In this document: positions 28,235 through 40,220 of the stretch, one piece after another
Layout of the letters: each line of letters opens with the position of its first letter
Position numbering within the stretch: the stretch's first letter is position 1
Assembly: GCA_965153355.1 (NCBI GenBank)
Contig: OZ231128.1
Location: 17,546,001 to 17,610,000 of the forward strand
Direction: 5' to 3'
DNA length: 64,000 bases
From: Flaccisagitta enflata
Taxonomy: Eukaryota > Chaetognatha > Sagittoidea > Aphragmophora
Made by a program: the position numbers and the translations under genes
The notes under the pieces: model-generated
What the model was told of the DNA's origin: nothing
Database searches by the model: none
Seen by the model: only the letters and a program-made list of their open reading frames with translations

Positions 28235-28414
28235 CATGAGTTCTTTCTTGATTTTGACTGAATTATCGGCTTTTGCCTCCTCACACTCTTTGACTTGATT
28301 ATCCGACTCCAACCAAATAAAGACGTAGATTCCGATGAGATCGAGAACGAAAGATATCAACATCATCGTCACCAACGCCAAAGTCACACGCATCGCAGTC
28401 TTTAGTATCGCCAT
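28235..28414 (-). CDS. K2P channel exon with M1; possible poly-Asn N-terminus
   Basis: First recognised coding exon of the two-pore-domain K+ channel. From the ATG at 28414 (AAGATGG context) it encodes MAILKTAMRV, the M1 helix (TLALVTMMLISFVLDLIGIYVFIW), LES and a charged loop, leaving at CTCATG|GTAAAT in phase 0. The six exons give one continuous protein of roughly 650 residues in M1-P1-M2-M3-P2-M4 order, the K2P layout; two subunits form a K+ leak pore in the plasma membrane. Upstream of the ATG the frame stays open through an (AAC)n tract to a TAG near 28672, so translation may begin further upstream through splicing, with an Asn-rich N-terminus; I chose the ATG because no earlier start is in frame. 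The subfamily is not resolved. Confidence 0.82.
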
Positions 28415-28464
28415 CTTGTTGTTGTTGTTGTTTTTGTTGTTGTTGCTGTTGCTGTTGCTGTTGC

Positions 28465-28531
<67 letters not shown>

Positions 28532-28535
28532 GATA
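28415..28535 (-). repeat. (AAC)n tract upstream of K2P start
   Basis: (TTG)n on plus, (AAC)n in the frame of the channel ATG, with AGC interruptions. Either 5' UTR or codons for an Asn/Ser run. Confidence 0.9.
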
Positions 28536-28707
28536 GCGGCGGCGGCGGAAGCGGTGGCGGTGGTGGTTGTTGTTGATGTTGTTGTTGTTACGGTCGTCCT
28601 ACTGTTTTGCGACGTCGTCGTTTTTTGCTTTTGTTTCTGCTTTTGTTTAATTTCTGTCGCTTCTTTTGTTTCCTAGTACTGATTTTTTTACGCTGTCGGT
28701 GATGTAG

Positions 28708-28911
28708 TTAATTAATGGTGCTGTCGTTGTTTTGGATATCTTTGTCAAGATAATATTCATTTTTTCTCGGAAACTTCAGATCAGAAAACAATTTTCTAAT
28801 GAGCCAGTAGCCTAGGAGATCGCGAGAGATTACCGATGTAATTTGAATAGAGAGGACGATTATGACATTGAAGATGAGAATAACGATGATGGATGCTTGA
28901 GTCCTTGTCAT
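28708..28911 (-). CDS. small hydrophobic ORF, uncertain
   Basis: 67 codons from ATG (28911) to TAA. The N-terminal half is strongly hydrophobic (ASIIVILIFNVIIVLSIQI), the rest charged. It lies upstream of the K2P first exon on the same strand. It could be an unrelated small membrane protein, an upstream ORF of the channel mRNA, or chance. No homologue recognised. Confidence 0.25.
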   Translation of the reverse strand: MTRTQASIIVILIFNVIIVLSIQITSVISRDLLGYWLIRKLFSDLKFPRKNEYYLDKDIQNNDSTIN

Positions 28912-29450
28912 TGATATCCACTTTATGCATTGGCATGCCTGTTTACGGCATAATCTAAAGGCATCATTTAAGGTTTTCTTCTCATTTTGTTCCGGCGGTC
29001 GTTGGTTATTTTTTGTTTGCCAACTTTTCTTTTGTTTCTTTTGTTTCTATTGTTTATTTTTCGTTTTGTCAACGGGATCATTTTATGTTTCACAAGCTCG
29101 GTCAAGATTAATACTTGCTTCGGGAAGATGGTGCAAGATGCTGCAAAACGTTGTTTAAGAAGAATTACATTGTTACAGCATGAAACGAGATGTACACGTT
29201 GGATGCTTCGAGGAAAGTTATTTTTATTTTGAGTAAAATTGTTTCGTGAACTATTTTGTTTCGTCTTTCGACTAAAAATTATCGGCATTCAAACAACTCG
29301 AGTTGTTGCACTTTGAACGGTTCTGTGCGTGTGTCGACGTATTACGAATTTACGAAGTTATTAATGTTGTGTTTTATATGGACACTTTCCTCTTACAATC
29401 GTTTTAGCGAAATGATTCTTGTTTTTTACTAACCAAACTTTATTTTTTTT
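28912..29450. other. no gene recognised
   Basis: T-rich, unique-looking sequence upstream of the channel gene. It may hold the K2P promoter, but I see no clear core element. Confidence 0.4.
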
Positions 29451-29776
29451 CAGGGGTGTATATTCTTGAGTCGCTTTTGATTTTTTTCCCCCCCCCTGCC
29501 TTTGATTTTCTTCCCCACGACGCGTCGCGTGGCGTTTTTATATCCATGATTTTCTTCCCCATATAGCAATAAAACTATGTAGTTAAGGTTTGAATAGTGT
29601 TAAATTGTGTTCTACTAATTAAGTTTTATGATTTGGTACTGTAAAAAGTTGTATTTTCCCCAAATTTCCCTTTTTTCTCTTTTTTCCCCCTTAGATTTCC
29701 TTCCCCATCTCCAGACCCTTTGATTTTTTTCCCCCCCCCACCGGGGGGGGGGAAAACTCAAGAATATACAGGCCTG
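29451..29776. mobile_element. MITE with CAGG..TGTATATTCTTGAGT ends
   Basis: Terminal inverted repeats CAGGGGTGTATATTCTTGAGT (shown in part) and ACTCAAGAATATACAGGCCTG, 326 bp, between two T runs. Internal TTTGATTTTCTTCCCC segments are repeated. Superfamily not assigned. Confidence 0.75.
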
Positions 29777-29922
29777 TTTTTTTTATAAGAACGTGATTTT
29801 TTGGCCAAAGCCTTCAGAAGAGACAGAGATAGTCAATAATAAGATAGCTACGATGTTCTTAATTTTGGAGCAATTTCAAGCCTTGATGTTCATGTAAACT
29901 ATGTTCTTATAAGAAAAAAAAG
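29777..29922. mobile_element. short fold-back element with TTATAAGAAC ends
   Basis: TTTTTTTATAAGAAC at the left and GTTCTTATAAGAAAAAAA at the right, adjacent to the MITE before it. A related, longer element with GTCTCTTATAAA ends is at 34575-35105. Confidence 0.6.
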
Positions 29923-30182
29923 TGTACATAAAAAACGTGAATTTCAGTTTTCGTTCTTTCCACGTGGCCTCACTTATCAAAAGTCAGCGGCTTTTCAGCA
30001 AAATCGAAAACTGATTGCATGTGTTTTTCTACGTGTTTTCCTGTTTCTTTTTTTTTAATCGAAAGTTGCGATGAAGGAAAAAAAAGAAGAAAATCAGGAA
30101 CCAATGAGCCAATCAGCAGCCTTTGCCGATGAAGATCAATCCTTACGTATAATTTGTTGTCAGTCATCATCTAGTGATCTCT

Positions 30183-30191
30183 CCTACTCAC

Positions 30192-30279
<88 letters not shown>
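30183..30279. repeat. (CT)n microsatellite
   Basis: About 95 bp of CT. Confidence 0.97.
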
Positions 30280-30280
<1 letters not shown>

Positions 30281-30957
30281 AAATCCCGAGGAGGCAGGTG
30301 AATCACGATCACGGGGGCGGGGAGTGCGATGGGTTGAGGGTGATGGATTGTCGTTGGTGGTGGTGTTGGTGTTGGTGGTGGAGGTGGTGGGGAGTCAGTG
30401 TTGTGCAGGGATTTTTTGCATGTTGTTTTCCCCCATCATCATCGAAGAAGAATGCCTTCGATCGTTCTTCTACAAAGATCAAACAAACGATACCATCTTA
30501 TTTTTTGAGCTCGTGGATGCCTCGTGCAATGTGCATGTGTCCGAATCGAGTATCGAATGTGTGAAAGAATGTGCAAGCGTTCATATAAATTATTGCATAT
30601 GCGAAAGAATGCACGCACGTCCAAGAACCGTCCATATCATATATCAGTTACATGTAATTTGTTCGTGTAGATTTTGCTCTGTGATCGAGCTCTTTCGTGC
30701 AAACGCACATTCCTGAGCCTGTGTGTGAGCCTTGTGTTCGCCAATGCGCATACAAGCCAAACCAACATGCGCAGTGAACCCTTGCCCCCCCCCCTCCCCG
30801 TCCCCCTCTTTCCGGGGCCAATCATGCCTCGTGGGCATTTAAATTTCAGTATGCTGACATTTTGTGCGAGTACGCGAATCAGCTGATTATTGCCAGTTGA
30901 CAAACCCGTCCACTTTTTGTGTATCCATGATACAAAATCGTTGTTAACAACAAGCCT

Positions 30958-31873
30958 TCTTTTTAGATGCGTCCTCGCATCTCTATAAGTCGAGGTGCAA
31001 GCGAAGACCAAATAAGAGGGGTCAAAACATTTTTTTCAATATTCTAAGATTTGTTAATTTACATGTTTTTTACCAAAGAATATAATTGTTATATTAAGTT
31101 GTTTTTAGTTTTGCATAGAAAATCATTTGTAAATAAAAAAAAGAGTGCTGAGCAAGTAAAAGGGGGAGAAAAAAGAAAGAAATCTAAAGAAAATTTAATT
31201 TTGCAACCTGACTTGTCTTAGGGAAAATTCTAAGACTCTCTCTAAGTGCAAAATTTTGCATTTTTGAAAACATGGCCTCATTCTAAGAACATATAAGATA
31301 AGGGCCATGTTCTTTGAAATGCAAAATTATTCAATTTGTTCAAGTCTTAGAATTTTCCCTTTGCAGGTTTTGAATTTTTGCACCACTATTTTTAATGAAT
31401 CTATTATTTCCTGTAATTCTTTCTTGTCTTTGTCAATAAAACAAAGCAATGCCTTTATCATACTAGGGTTTCTTTTACTAACAAAATAGTATCAAACTAA
31501 AAAAAATTAAATTTCATTATAAAAATCACAAAATAGTTATGAATGTAGTTATAAAAAGAGACCGAAACCGAAATTTTATCTTCATTTGCACCTCGACATA
31601 AGAGGGTCTGTCCGTCCGTCCGTCCGTCCGTCCGTCGGTCGGTCGGTCCGTCGGTCCGTCGGTCCGTTACGCCTGTGCAAAAACCGCGATTTTTGACCAC
31701 AATGAGATCCTACACTGAATCTACTGAGAAACAAACATGTTTTGAGAGCCTCCATTACTACTTTTGACGGACGTCTGTCTTTTTTACTGTCTGTTTATCC
31801 ATGTATGTCACATGATCAATACACGCAGAGACACAGACCGGACGCATCGTTGCCAGTTCGGGCTTGTTTTACT
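30958..31873 (-). mobile_element. Helentron-like element (GATGCGTCC type), split
   Basis: Reverse copy of the 18398-18683 element. Its terminal hairpin (GATGCGAGGACGCATC on minus) is at 30965-30980, and its body resumes at 31602 with (GTCC)n, the GATGCGTCC left box near 31842 and the left end AACAAGCCCG near 31865. A 609-bp element is inserted between. Confidence 0.82.
30989..31597. mobile_element. DNA transposon with 4-bp ATAA target duplication
   Basis: Ends GTCGAGGTGCAA / TTGCACCTCGAC (12-bp perfect, imperfect to about 19 bp), flanked by ATAA at 30985-30988 and 31598-31601. Removing it restores CTCTATAAGAGG as in other Helentron-like copies. Inside is a further palindrome (31206-31371, arms with GGGAAAATTCTAAGACT). 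No transposase seen, so it is non-autonomous. Confidence 0.85.
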
Positions 31874-32229
31874 GCGAGAGCTCTTCTTCACGATTGTCCA
31901 GCTTTGTAATTTTACAGAGGCCAGATTTCAAACAACTCTTCATATTCTTATCGCAAGTTTGAATAAAATAGAAAAATCAAAATAAAGTCAATCCTCACAG
32001 ACAATCTAATTTCGAAATGAATTTTTTTGCTCTTTGTTTTTGATTACGTTTTTATTTCATTTCGATCTGAAATAAGGTGGCCAGTTAAAAAAAGGAAGAA
32101 GCTTCGAGATTTAAAAAAAAAAGAGTACACAAGTGAAAAAAGTGGAAAAACCATAAAGAACAACAAGAAAGAGGAACTTTTTATTCACTCAAAGTACCAA
32201 AGCAAATAGTAAATTGATCTTCTCCTTTT

Positions 32230-32716
32230 TGGGCAGCGGCCCCGAAGGGGTCGATGACCTATGCTTTCACACATATGGGGGATTTTCTTCTTCTTCTTCT
32301 TCTCCTCCTCCTTCTTCTACGTACCCCCCCTCCCCCCAGCCACGAGGCCCATATCTCAGTCTCAAGGCCCATATCCCAGCCTCGAGGCCCAAATCCTAGT
32401 CTTGAGGCTCAAATCCCAACCTCCAGGCCTAAATCCCCACCCCAAGGCTCAATTCCAGCCTCAAGGGATTTGGGCCTCAAGACTGGGATTTGGGCCTCGA
32501 GGCTGGGATATGGGCCTTGAGACTGAGATATGGGCCTCGTGGCTGGGGGGAGGGGGGGGGTGCGGAGGAGAAGGAGGAGGAGAATCCCCCTTATGTGTGA
32601 AAGCATAGGTCATCGACCCCTTCCGGGCCGCTGCCCTGCACCCCCCTCAACTTCAACCACAACCTACTTAAGCAGGGCACGGGTACCGCTGACCATCTAA
32701 CGCTTTTGCGACTATT
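32230..32716 (-). mobile_element. fold-back element with minisatellite core, copy A
   Basis: Inverted arms GGGCAGCGGCCCCGAAGGGG + TCGATGACCTATGC (32230) and the complement near 32605-32640. The core is a diverged 21-bp repeat (GGGCCTCAAGGCTGGGATTT and its complement) that is itself palindromic around 32465. The outer end is ACGGGTACCGCTGACCATC (32681). Relatives at 35111, 46440 and 62870. Confidence 0.75.
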
Positions 32717-33265
32717 TTATCTAGATATAGAAAAATTTGAAAACAAAAAAAGGGAATAAAGACTGGCCACTTGCCCGCTTCTCTTCGTATGATTCAGCCC
32801 CGAGGGATAAGTGGAGGATTCCCCACCACTCCTTTGAATGAAACGCTCGGGTGTGTCAAAAAATAAAAAGTATCTTTGATCATATGATTAACATCAGGGA
32901 GCGTAAACAAAAAAAGACTTTTAGCATTTTTATTTTTTCAAATTTCAGTTGTCTTCCGTTTTTTTAGCACAGGAAAAGATTGTTAACTGACTGCTTACCC
33001 CAATTAGAAATTGAACCAAAATATTTAAATAGCTACTTGAATATTTATTTATGAACAATAATTCTGATATAGAATCAATAAAACAGCAATACCAAAATTA
33101 GCGACTAAAAAGGGGTTTTGGAAAATATGGAAGATAAATGAAATTTGAAAAAATAAAAACGCTAAAGGTCTTAAAATAGTTTTGTTTACACACCCTGATG
33201 TTAATGATCTGATCGAAGATGATTTTTTTTTTTGACACACCCGAATGAAACGCCCTCGCTTGCAA

Positions 33266-33469
33266 CCAAAAAGATCAAGTAAGTCGCATGTGGGTGGGAA
33301 GGGGGAGTGATGGAGAAGGTCACTGGCGCATTTGGGCAGGAGCAGAGAGCTCAAAACGCTAAAAAACGCCAAAAAAGTAAAATGGGGACCAACCGAGCGA
33401 CCGACCAACCAATCGACCAACCAACGGACGAACAAAGCGGGGTGTAGAGTCGCGCAGCACGCGACTTAG
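33266..33469 (+). mobile_element. Helentron-like element
   Basis: Left box GTCGCATGT, GGGTGGGAAGG, core with CGAC/CAAC units, terminal hairpin GTCGCGCAGCACGCGAC then TTAG. Left limit uncertain. Confidence 0.65.
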
Positions 33470-33869
33470 AATGCCAAGGATGATCATAATTTGAGAAATG
33501 TTGACAATTTAGGCAGAGAGGTGCAACCAGTAACGCGATATCGCGAGCGTCACAGAAGGACGGACGGAGGGCCATGACTCGATAGTATGCTTATGCATAG
33601 TGAATAAGTGACTCATTGAAACGTGTATTGTATACAGAAACATTGCTAGCAGTGAACTGGTTACTCCCGATGCAAACACAATTCACCAACTGCAACCAAC
33701 CTATTGTCCTTAGAGCTCTTTCAGTTCCATTTGCGTAAGTGCAATCTAACAAACAAGAACGCGCGTCTGTGTCTCCATGTGCTGCATGACTCTGCATGTG
33801 CCCTATTGACGAGGTTACCGTTGCCGTCTTTGTCGTAACTTATGTGCTCGGCCCATAACCCCAGAATTG
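33470..33869. other. no gene recognised
   Basis: Unique-looking sequence between two Helentron-like copies. Nothing supportable seen. Confidence 0.4.
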
Positions 33870-34084
33870 TTTTTCAGTCGCATGCACGCGACACAATAAT
33901 CCTTTTTGTTGGTCGGTTGGTCGGCCCATCGGTCGGTCCATCACTCGGTCGTTACCATTTTGCTGTTTTAGCGTTTGTGGGCAAATTTTGCCTAAACGCT
34001 CCTGCCCAAATATTTTGTTTGCATTTTTTATCGCTGCCCCCGCCCACCCGCATGCAACTTCGGAAGCCATGTATCCGGCCTTGT
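33870..34084 (-). mobile_element. Helentron-like element (GTCGCATGC type)
   Basis: Read on minus: left end CAAGGCCGGATACATGGC, left box GTTGCATGC, GGGTGGGC, core, terminal hairpin GTCGCGTGCATGCGAC. The hairpin arm GCATGCGAC differs from the GTCGCGTGC subfamily at the same base as the left box. Confidence 0.72.
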
Positions 34085-34099
34085 TTGTTTTCTCAATTT

Positions 34100-34395
<296 letters not shown>

Positions 34396-34574
34396 GGCAT
34401 GTGACGAATGAAATTTACTCGCAATAAAACTTTCGTTTTAAACGTCAGTTGCTTATTGATTTTCATGTAAAATTGAACCTTGGGTCGCCCAAAAATTCGG
34501 TTATGCACTTCAGGAGCGAAATCATCAAATTGTAGCATTATCCGCAGACATGTTGGCAAGAGCAAAAACCCCAA

Positions 34575-35108
34575 TACACTTTTATTTTATAAGAGACAAC
34601 TTTTTTGAACTCAGCATGGGTGTTCTTAAATTTTGGGCCGTTTTCAGCCTGAAATTCTCTTAAAGTGTTCTTAATTTCTTTGGTGTTTTTTAAAATATGA
34701 ATCACATGAAAACACCTTATTTATGATATTTGTATCTTAAACTTGGTAATTATCGTGTTTTTTTTAATATAATGCCTGATTTCATAGGCAAACTAAATTA
34801 GGAAATTCTTTCATAGATAAAAAACCTATAATTCTCAAAAATTGGAATAAAATTTATTTTTTTGAACAGAAATTAAAACAAGGCCAAGTAGGCCAATAAA
34901 GTGCGACATGTGGATCATCAAACGAATGCGTTACAGACCGACCAACCAACAGACAGATGGACACAGCCAGTTATAGAGGTGCTTTGTCGCACCTAAAAAA
35001 TGAACAAAACTGAATCTCAGCCTGGGCATTCTCTTATTTTGTTCTTAAAATTTTGGCAAATCTTAGGCTCATGTCTCTTATAAACTCGTCTCTTATAAAA
35101 AAAAAAGT
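34575..35108. mobile_element. fold-back element with TTTATAAGAGAC ends
   Basis: TTTATAAGAGACAA (34587) and GTCTCTTATAAA (35083) with inner pairs around GTTCTTAAAATTTTGG; nested Helentron-like copy at 34877-34999. Confidence 0.6.
34877..34999 (+). mobile_element. Helentron-like element (GTGCGACA type)
   Basis: Left end ACAAGGCCAAGTAGGCC, left box GTGCGACA, GACC/GACA core, TTATAGA, terminal hairpin GGTGCTTTGTCGCACC then TAAAAAA. A different hairpin sequence but the same plan: the left box complements TGTCGCAC of the hairpin. Confidence 0.75.
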
Positions 35109-35110
35109 GT

Positions 35111-35800
35111 AGTCGCAAAAGCGTTAGATGGTCAGCGGTACCCGTTGCGCCTATGTGATTGTATGAGGGTATCAGATGGTTAGAGGGGCAGAGGCCCCGA
35201 AGGGGCCAATGACCCATGCTTAGTGAGTTTCTTGGATTTTCGCCTCACAGCTGGGATTTGGGCCTCACAGCTGGGATTTGGGCCTCAAGGCTGGTGTTCT
35301 GCCTCAAGGCTGGGTGTTCTGCCTCAAGGCTGGGTGTTCTGCCTCAAGGCTGTGTTTTGGGCCTCGAGACAGGATTTGGGCCTCAAGTCTGGGATTTGGG
35401 CCTCTAGGTTGGGATTTGGACCTCAAGGCTGAAGTTTTGGCCTCAAGGTTGGGATTTGGACATCAAGGCTGTGACTTGGGCCTCGAGGCTGTGACTTGGG
35501 CCTTAAGGTTGGAATTTGCGCCTCAAGGCTGGGAATTAGGTCTCAAGGCTGAGATTTGGGCCTAAAGGCTGGGATCTGCGCTTCAAGGTTAGGTTTTAGG
35601 TCTCAAGGCTTGGTTTTGAGCCTCAAAGCTGGGATTTGGGCCTCAAGGCTGGGATTTGGGCCTTAAGGCTGGGATTTGGACTTGAAGGCTGGGATTTGTA
35701 GCCTCAATGCCAGGATTTAGGCCTTGAAGCTTTAGGGGCGGGTACGGACGTAGGAGGAGAAATTTCTGCCCAAAAAGCGACATTCAGATGGATGGAAAGA
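35111..35800 (+). mobile_element. fold-back element with minisatellite core, copy B
   Basis: Outer end GTCGCAAAAGCGTTAGATGG and TCAGCGGTACCCG (35135), then AGAGGCCCCGAAGGGGCC (35190). The core, 35236-35735, is about 24 units of the 21-bp repeat GGGATTTGGGCCTCAAGGCTG; it ends near GAAATTTCTGCCC. The right arm is less well kept than in copy A. Confidence 0.7.
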
Positions 35801-36099
35801 TGAAAAGATTGACGGATGGACAGAGAGATAGATGGACGGATTGATGAACAGATGGGCAGATGGAGCAACAGGCCAAATAGTTGCCTATGGCTAAAGAGTA
35901 GCGCTTTAATAATGTTAATTTTTGAATTTGCCTACCAAGGTTTGTTTAAAGAAACTAACAAGTGTTTAGATCATTATAAAATGATCTCTCAGTGCAATGG
36001 ATTCAGACATGAGATCAAGAAGCATGAAAACGTGAGAGATATTATCATCAGAGTCGTCCACCTGTGTGGTCTTATTCTAGGACGAGCGGCTAGATTGAC

Positions 36100-36328
36100 C
36101 ATGTTTTTTCTTTTTTTTTTCTTCATCTTCATTATCATTTTTCTTTTTCTTCTTCCTCGTATTCTTTTTTCTGCTCCTTCTTCTTCTTCTTCCTCTTCCT
36201 CCTCTTGTTATTATTCTTCTCCTTCTTCTCCTTCTTCTTCTTCATCTTCTTCTTCTTCTTCTTCTTTTTTTTCTTCTTCTTCTTCTTCTTCTTCTTCTTC
36301 TTCTTCTTCTTCTTCTTCTTCTTCTTCT

Positions 36329-36363
<35 letters not shown>

Positions 36364-36590
36364 TTCTTCCTCTTCCTCCTGTTCCAGTTTTTCCTCTTCT
36401 TCTCCCTCTTTTTTTTCTTTTCCATCTTCTTTTTCCTCTTCTTCTTCTTCTTCTTCTTCTTCTTCTTCTTCTTCTTCTTCTTCTTCTTCTTCTTCTTCTT
36501 CTTTTTCTTTTTGTTCTTCTTCTTCTTCTTCTTCTTCTTCTTCTTCTTCTTCTTCTTCTTCTTCTTCTTCTTCTCCCTCGGCCTCACCAC
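36100..36590. repeat. (TTC)n tract, about 480 bp
   Basis: Long TTC repeat with CTC/TTT interruptions, just downstream (minus strand) of the stop codon of the VWC-like gene; on that gene's sense strand it is (GAA)n and may lie in the 3' UTR. Open frames through it (Ser-, Phe-, Lys- or Glu-only) are not genes. Confidence 0.95.
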
Positions 36591-36638
36591 CTTCTTCCTT
36601 CATTCCTCTTCCCTTACCAATTGTTGCTTCAGTCCGAT

Positions 36639-37828
36639 CTAAAAAGCTACTGTACCTGTGGTATCGGTGGCGTTGTGATTCAACATCGCTGCGCAGGTAC
36701 CGCAGCATTCTCCGTCTCTAGGCGGCAGCAGCTGTACTCCGGGTGGACACACGATCAAGCAGCCAATCTTGACGAATCGACAAGCCTTTCCATCCCAAAA
36801 CGTGCTGCCGCATTGGTTCCTCGAGGACATGCGGATGCACGCTTCCGCATCACCGGCTTCCCCCGCGCTGAAGGTCGAGTTGAAGAAGGTCGACGTGCCG
36901 TTGGAGGAGGAGGAGGTAGTCGTAGAGTTGACGAACACGTTGGTAGAGTTGAAGAAGCCGTTGATGTTGACGCTGTTTGTGTTGTTGCTACTTCCGCTGA
37001 AAACGTTGGTGGTGCTTGTGAAATTGAAGAAGCCGTTGTTGTTGTTGTTGCTGGTGGTAAAATTGCGATTGTTGAAATTGTTGTTGTTATTGTTGTTGTT
37101 ATTGTTGTTGTTATTGTTGTTCAAGTTGTTGTTATTGTTGTTGGTGAAGTTGCGGTTGTTGAAGTTGTTATTGTTAAAGTTGTTGTTGTTGAAATTGTTA
37201 TTGTTATTCCATCCATTTCCAGTGACATTTTTCATCATGCAAGTGGGGCAACATTGTCCATCTGCCGTAATGATGACGTGAGTAAAAGGAGAGCAATTCA
37301 GAGGAGGACAGTCCATCGAGATCAATCTGCATGTCATCGCCGCTTCGTCCCAGACATTCCGATGACAATTGCCCTGCTTGCGCATCATGCACTGCAATCG
37401 CTCCAATGTCAAATTACGGCCATTCACAAACCCGTTATTATTGCTGTTAAAGTTGTTATTGTTGTTGTTGAAATTATTATTGTTGTTGTTAAAGTTGTTA
37501 TTGTTGTTGTTGAAGTTGTTATTGTTGTTGTTGAAGTTGTTATTGTTGCCATTGAAATTGTTATTGTTGAAGTTGTTGTTATTGTTATTGTTATACGTGC
37601 CGTTGTTGCCGTTAAAAGTGTTGTTTTTCGGCACGCAATTAGGACAACATTGTCCTTGCTCTCTAACAAAGACATGGGTCATCGGAGGACAAGATTTGAA
37701 GAGACAATCGACGATCGCGACGTCGCATCGACCAAATCTAGCATTCCATGTGGCAACGGCACAAACGTCCTTTTCACCGATCTTCAAGCATTCCGCCTCT
37801 GTTCTTACCAAATGCGGAGGAGTCAGAG

Positions 37829-37922
<94 letters not shown>

Positions 37923-38214
37923 GAAGTTGTTGTTGTTGAAGTTGTTGTTGTTATTGAAGTTGTTATTGTTGTTATTGAAGTTATTACTGTTGTTGTTAGT
38001 GGCGTTCTTGAGTATGCAGTCGGGGCAGCATTTTCCTGGTTGGTTGACAATGTGGTGGGTCATGGGTGGGCATTGCCACATTTGTGGGCAATCCATCATA
38101 GCTACATTACAAACTCGACGGTTTGAGTCCCACGTGGTGAATGCGCAGGGATCCACCTCACCACGAAGTCGGCAGTCAAATTCGGTGGTTATTTCTAACG
38201 GCGGAGGGAGAAAG

Positions 38215-38278
<64 letters not shown>

Positions 38279-40220
38279 AGTTGTTGTTGTTGTAGTTGTT
38301 GTTGTTGTTGTTGTTAAAGAAGCCATTATTATTGTTCATATTCATGCCATTATTGATAAAGCTGTTGTTGTTGTTACTTCCTGGGAACGTGTGGTTCCAA
38401 ATTGATGGCGATCTGATGGTAGGCCTGGCGTCATCCGGCAAATAACAGTCGCAGCATTTTCCGGCGGTGGATCTGAGTTTCATCGGCGCCGGACACGCGC
38501 ACGACATCATGATCACCGAACAACTGCCTCGTCCGAAGGGAGTCGTCGGCGGGACCCAGGAAGCGATGGCGCAGGGGTCGACCGTGTGACGAGCAAGACA
38601 CTCCGCTTGAGCTTCGTTATTATAGGACACTGCTGGTGGGATATTCGTGGTCGTGGGGCCGGAACCCTCATTCAAAGGTAAGGGTCCGCGAGTGGTGGTG
38701 GTAGTGTAAGGCTGCCATGTTCCAGAGTGTGGTGCCGGTTCCTCCCGTGTAAAATGGTCGATACGTGGGCGTGGTGCCGGTGCCTCCCGTGTAAAATGGT
38801 CGATACGTGGGCGTGGTGCCGGTGCCTCCCGTGTAAAATGGTCGATACGTGGGTGTAGTGCCAGTTCCTCCGGTGTAAAACGGCGGGAAAGACGGTTTAG
38901 GAGGCCTAGTAGCGAGGACGCAGTGGCAACAGACCCCAGGCGCTGGTTCAAAGACCATACCAACTCCACAATGACAATCTTCCATGCCCACCATACAACG
39001 GCCAACGCCGTTCCTCACTGACCAAGAAGGATGAGCGCAGGGATCAGTGGACCAACGATCGAGGCACTCTTGTTCAGAAACGGGTTCGCCGGTCTCTGTT
39101 CCGTAATGCCAAGATGTGGGGTTGGTGGGAAACGGCGTGGTGTTTCCCCCGTTGTAAATCGGCGGGAATGTGGGCGTAGTACCGGTGCCACCTGTGTAAT
39201 ATCCACGCGTTGTTGGAAAAGTGACGGGTCTTCTTCCCTCGGGAACGCAATTGCAGCAAACTCCGGGTTTGGGTGACAACACCATCCCTTCCATGCATCG
39301 GCAATCCGCCATAGCGACCATGCAACGACCGCGACCATTCCATACTTCCCAAGAAGGAAAAGCGCAAGGGTCACTCGCCCAACGGTCCATGCATTCTCTC
39401 TCGGATGTGGGCTCTGACGTGGGTCTTGTTCTCGTGCCATAAGTTGTGGGGAATGGTGTGGTGGTTGGGTTAGTCCATGACTCCATGCCTCCAGGCTCGC
39501 AATGACAGCAGACGCCGGGTTTTGAGCCATATCGCATCCCATCGGGACAGAAACAATCTTCCATTGCGACTTCACAACTGTTACTCCACGAATCCCAATT
39601 AGGATGAGCGCAAGGGTCACTCGCCCAACGGTCCATACATTCTCTCTCGGACGTCGGTTCTCCGGGTCTCCTCGGCATCGTACCAAAAGTCGTAGGGAAC
39701 GGCGTCGTTGAAGTTGACTCCATGGGGACACATTCGCAGCAACTTCTAGAATTGTAATTCATTCTCATTCCAGGCTGGCAAAAACAGTCTTTGTGAGCCA
39801 CGTTGCATCTGCCGACTCCGTTCCATACGGACCATTGAGGAATGGAGCACGGATCGTTGGCGTATTTGGCGATACATTCTCTCTCGGAAGTTGGTTCTCT
39901 ATTAGGTGAGGGAGTTGTTGTTGTTGTTGTAAAGTCAAAACCCCATCTGTTGGTTGTTCTTGTGGAGCCAAAACCCCATCTGTTGGTCGGTGTTGTAGTA
40001 GGGAAAGGAGTGTTGGTCGAACCACCGTAAACAGGCGCGCAATCGCAGCATTTGTCGGGTGTGGATCTCCTCATCATCCCCGTGGGACAGACGCACATCG
40101 CCATGACGACGTTGCAACGGCCGTTTCCGTTCCAAACGGACCAAGTGGCTCGAGCGCAAGGATCGCGCGAGTACCGATCGAGACATTCACGCTCGGAACG
40201 CGGCTCGTCGAATGTCGGCG
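36639..40220 (-). CDS. VWC-like cysteine-repeat protein, main last exon
   Basis: Large final exon, entered at CATCTCTCCAG|CG in phase 1 and ending TAG at 36639-36641. It encodes ten repeats of an eight-cysteine domain: C-x(7-8)-DPC (or variant)-x-W-...-C-x-V-x-M-x-C-x-C-P-x-G/M-...-CC-x-C. The second half matches the closing C-x-C...CC-x-C pattern of VWC domains. Repeats 1-5 (40200-38900) have Thr/Gly/Pro linkers, including a tandem FYTGGTGTTPTYRP; repeats 6-10 (38640-36680) are joined by linkers of up to about 50 Asn with regular Phe. The protein should be extracellular. The reading frame changes once, at about 38715-38735, inside the tandem linker: five repeats lie in one frame, five in another. 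This is a one-base indel, a sequencing error or an unseen tiny intron. No named orthologue recognised; possible matrix, mucus or adhesive protein. Confidence 0.82.
38711..38740 (-). other. frame change within VWC-like exon
   Basis: Upstream of here (higher coordinates) the tandem linker reads GGTGTT in frame 1 and then would run to a TGA at 38668; the next Cys domain is open in another frame that is itself open back to 39005. The switch falls at the last, shortened copy of a 36-bp linker repeat (about 38737-38885). One extra base in this copy explains it. Confidence 0.6.

Noticed and set aside
36120-36720. Long open frames of Ser, Phe, Lys or Glu on both strands
   Set aside because: They simply follow the (TTC)n repeat in each frame; no start context, domain or splice support.
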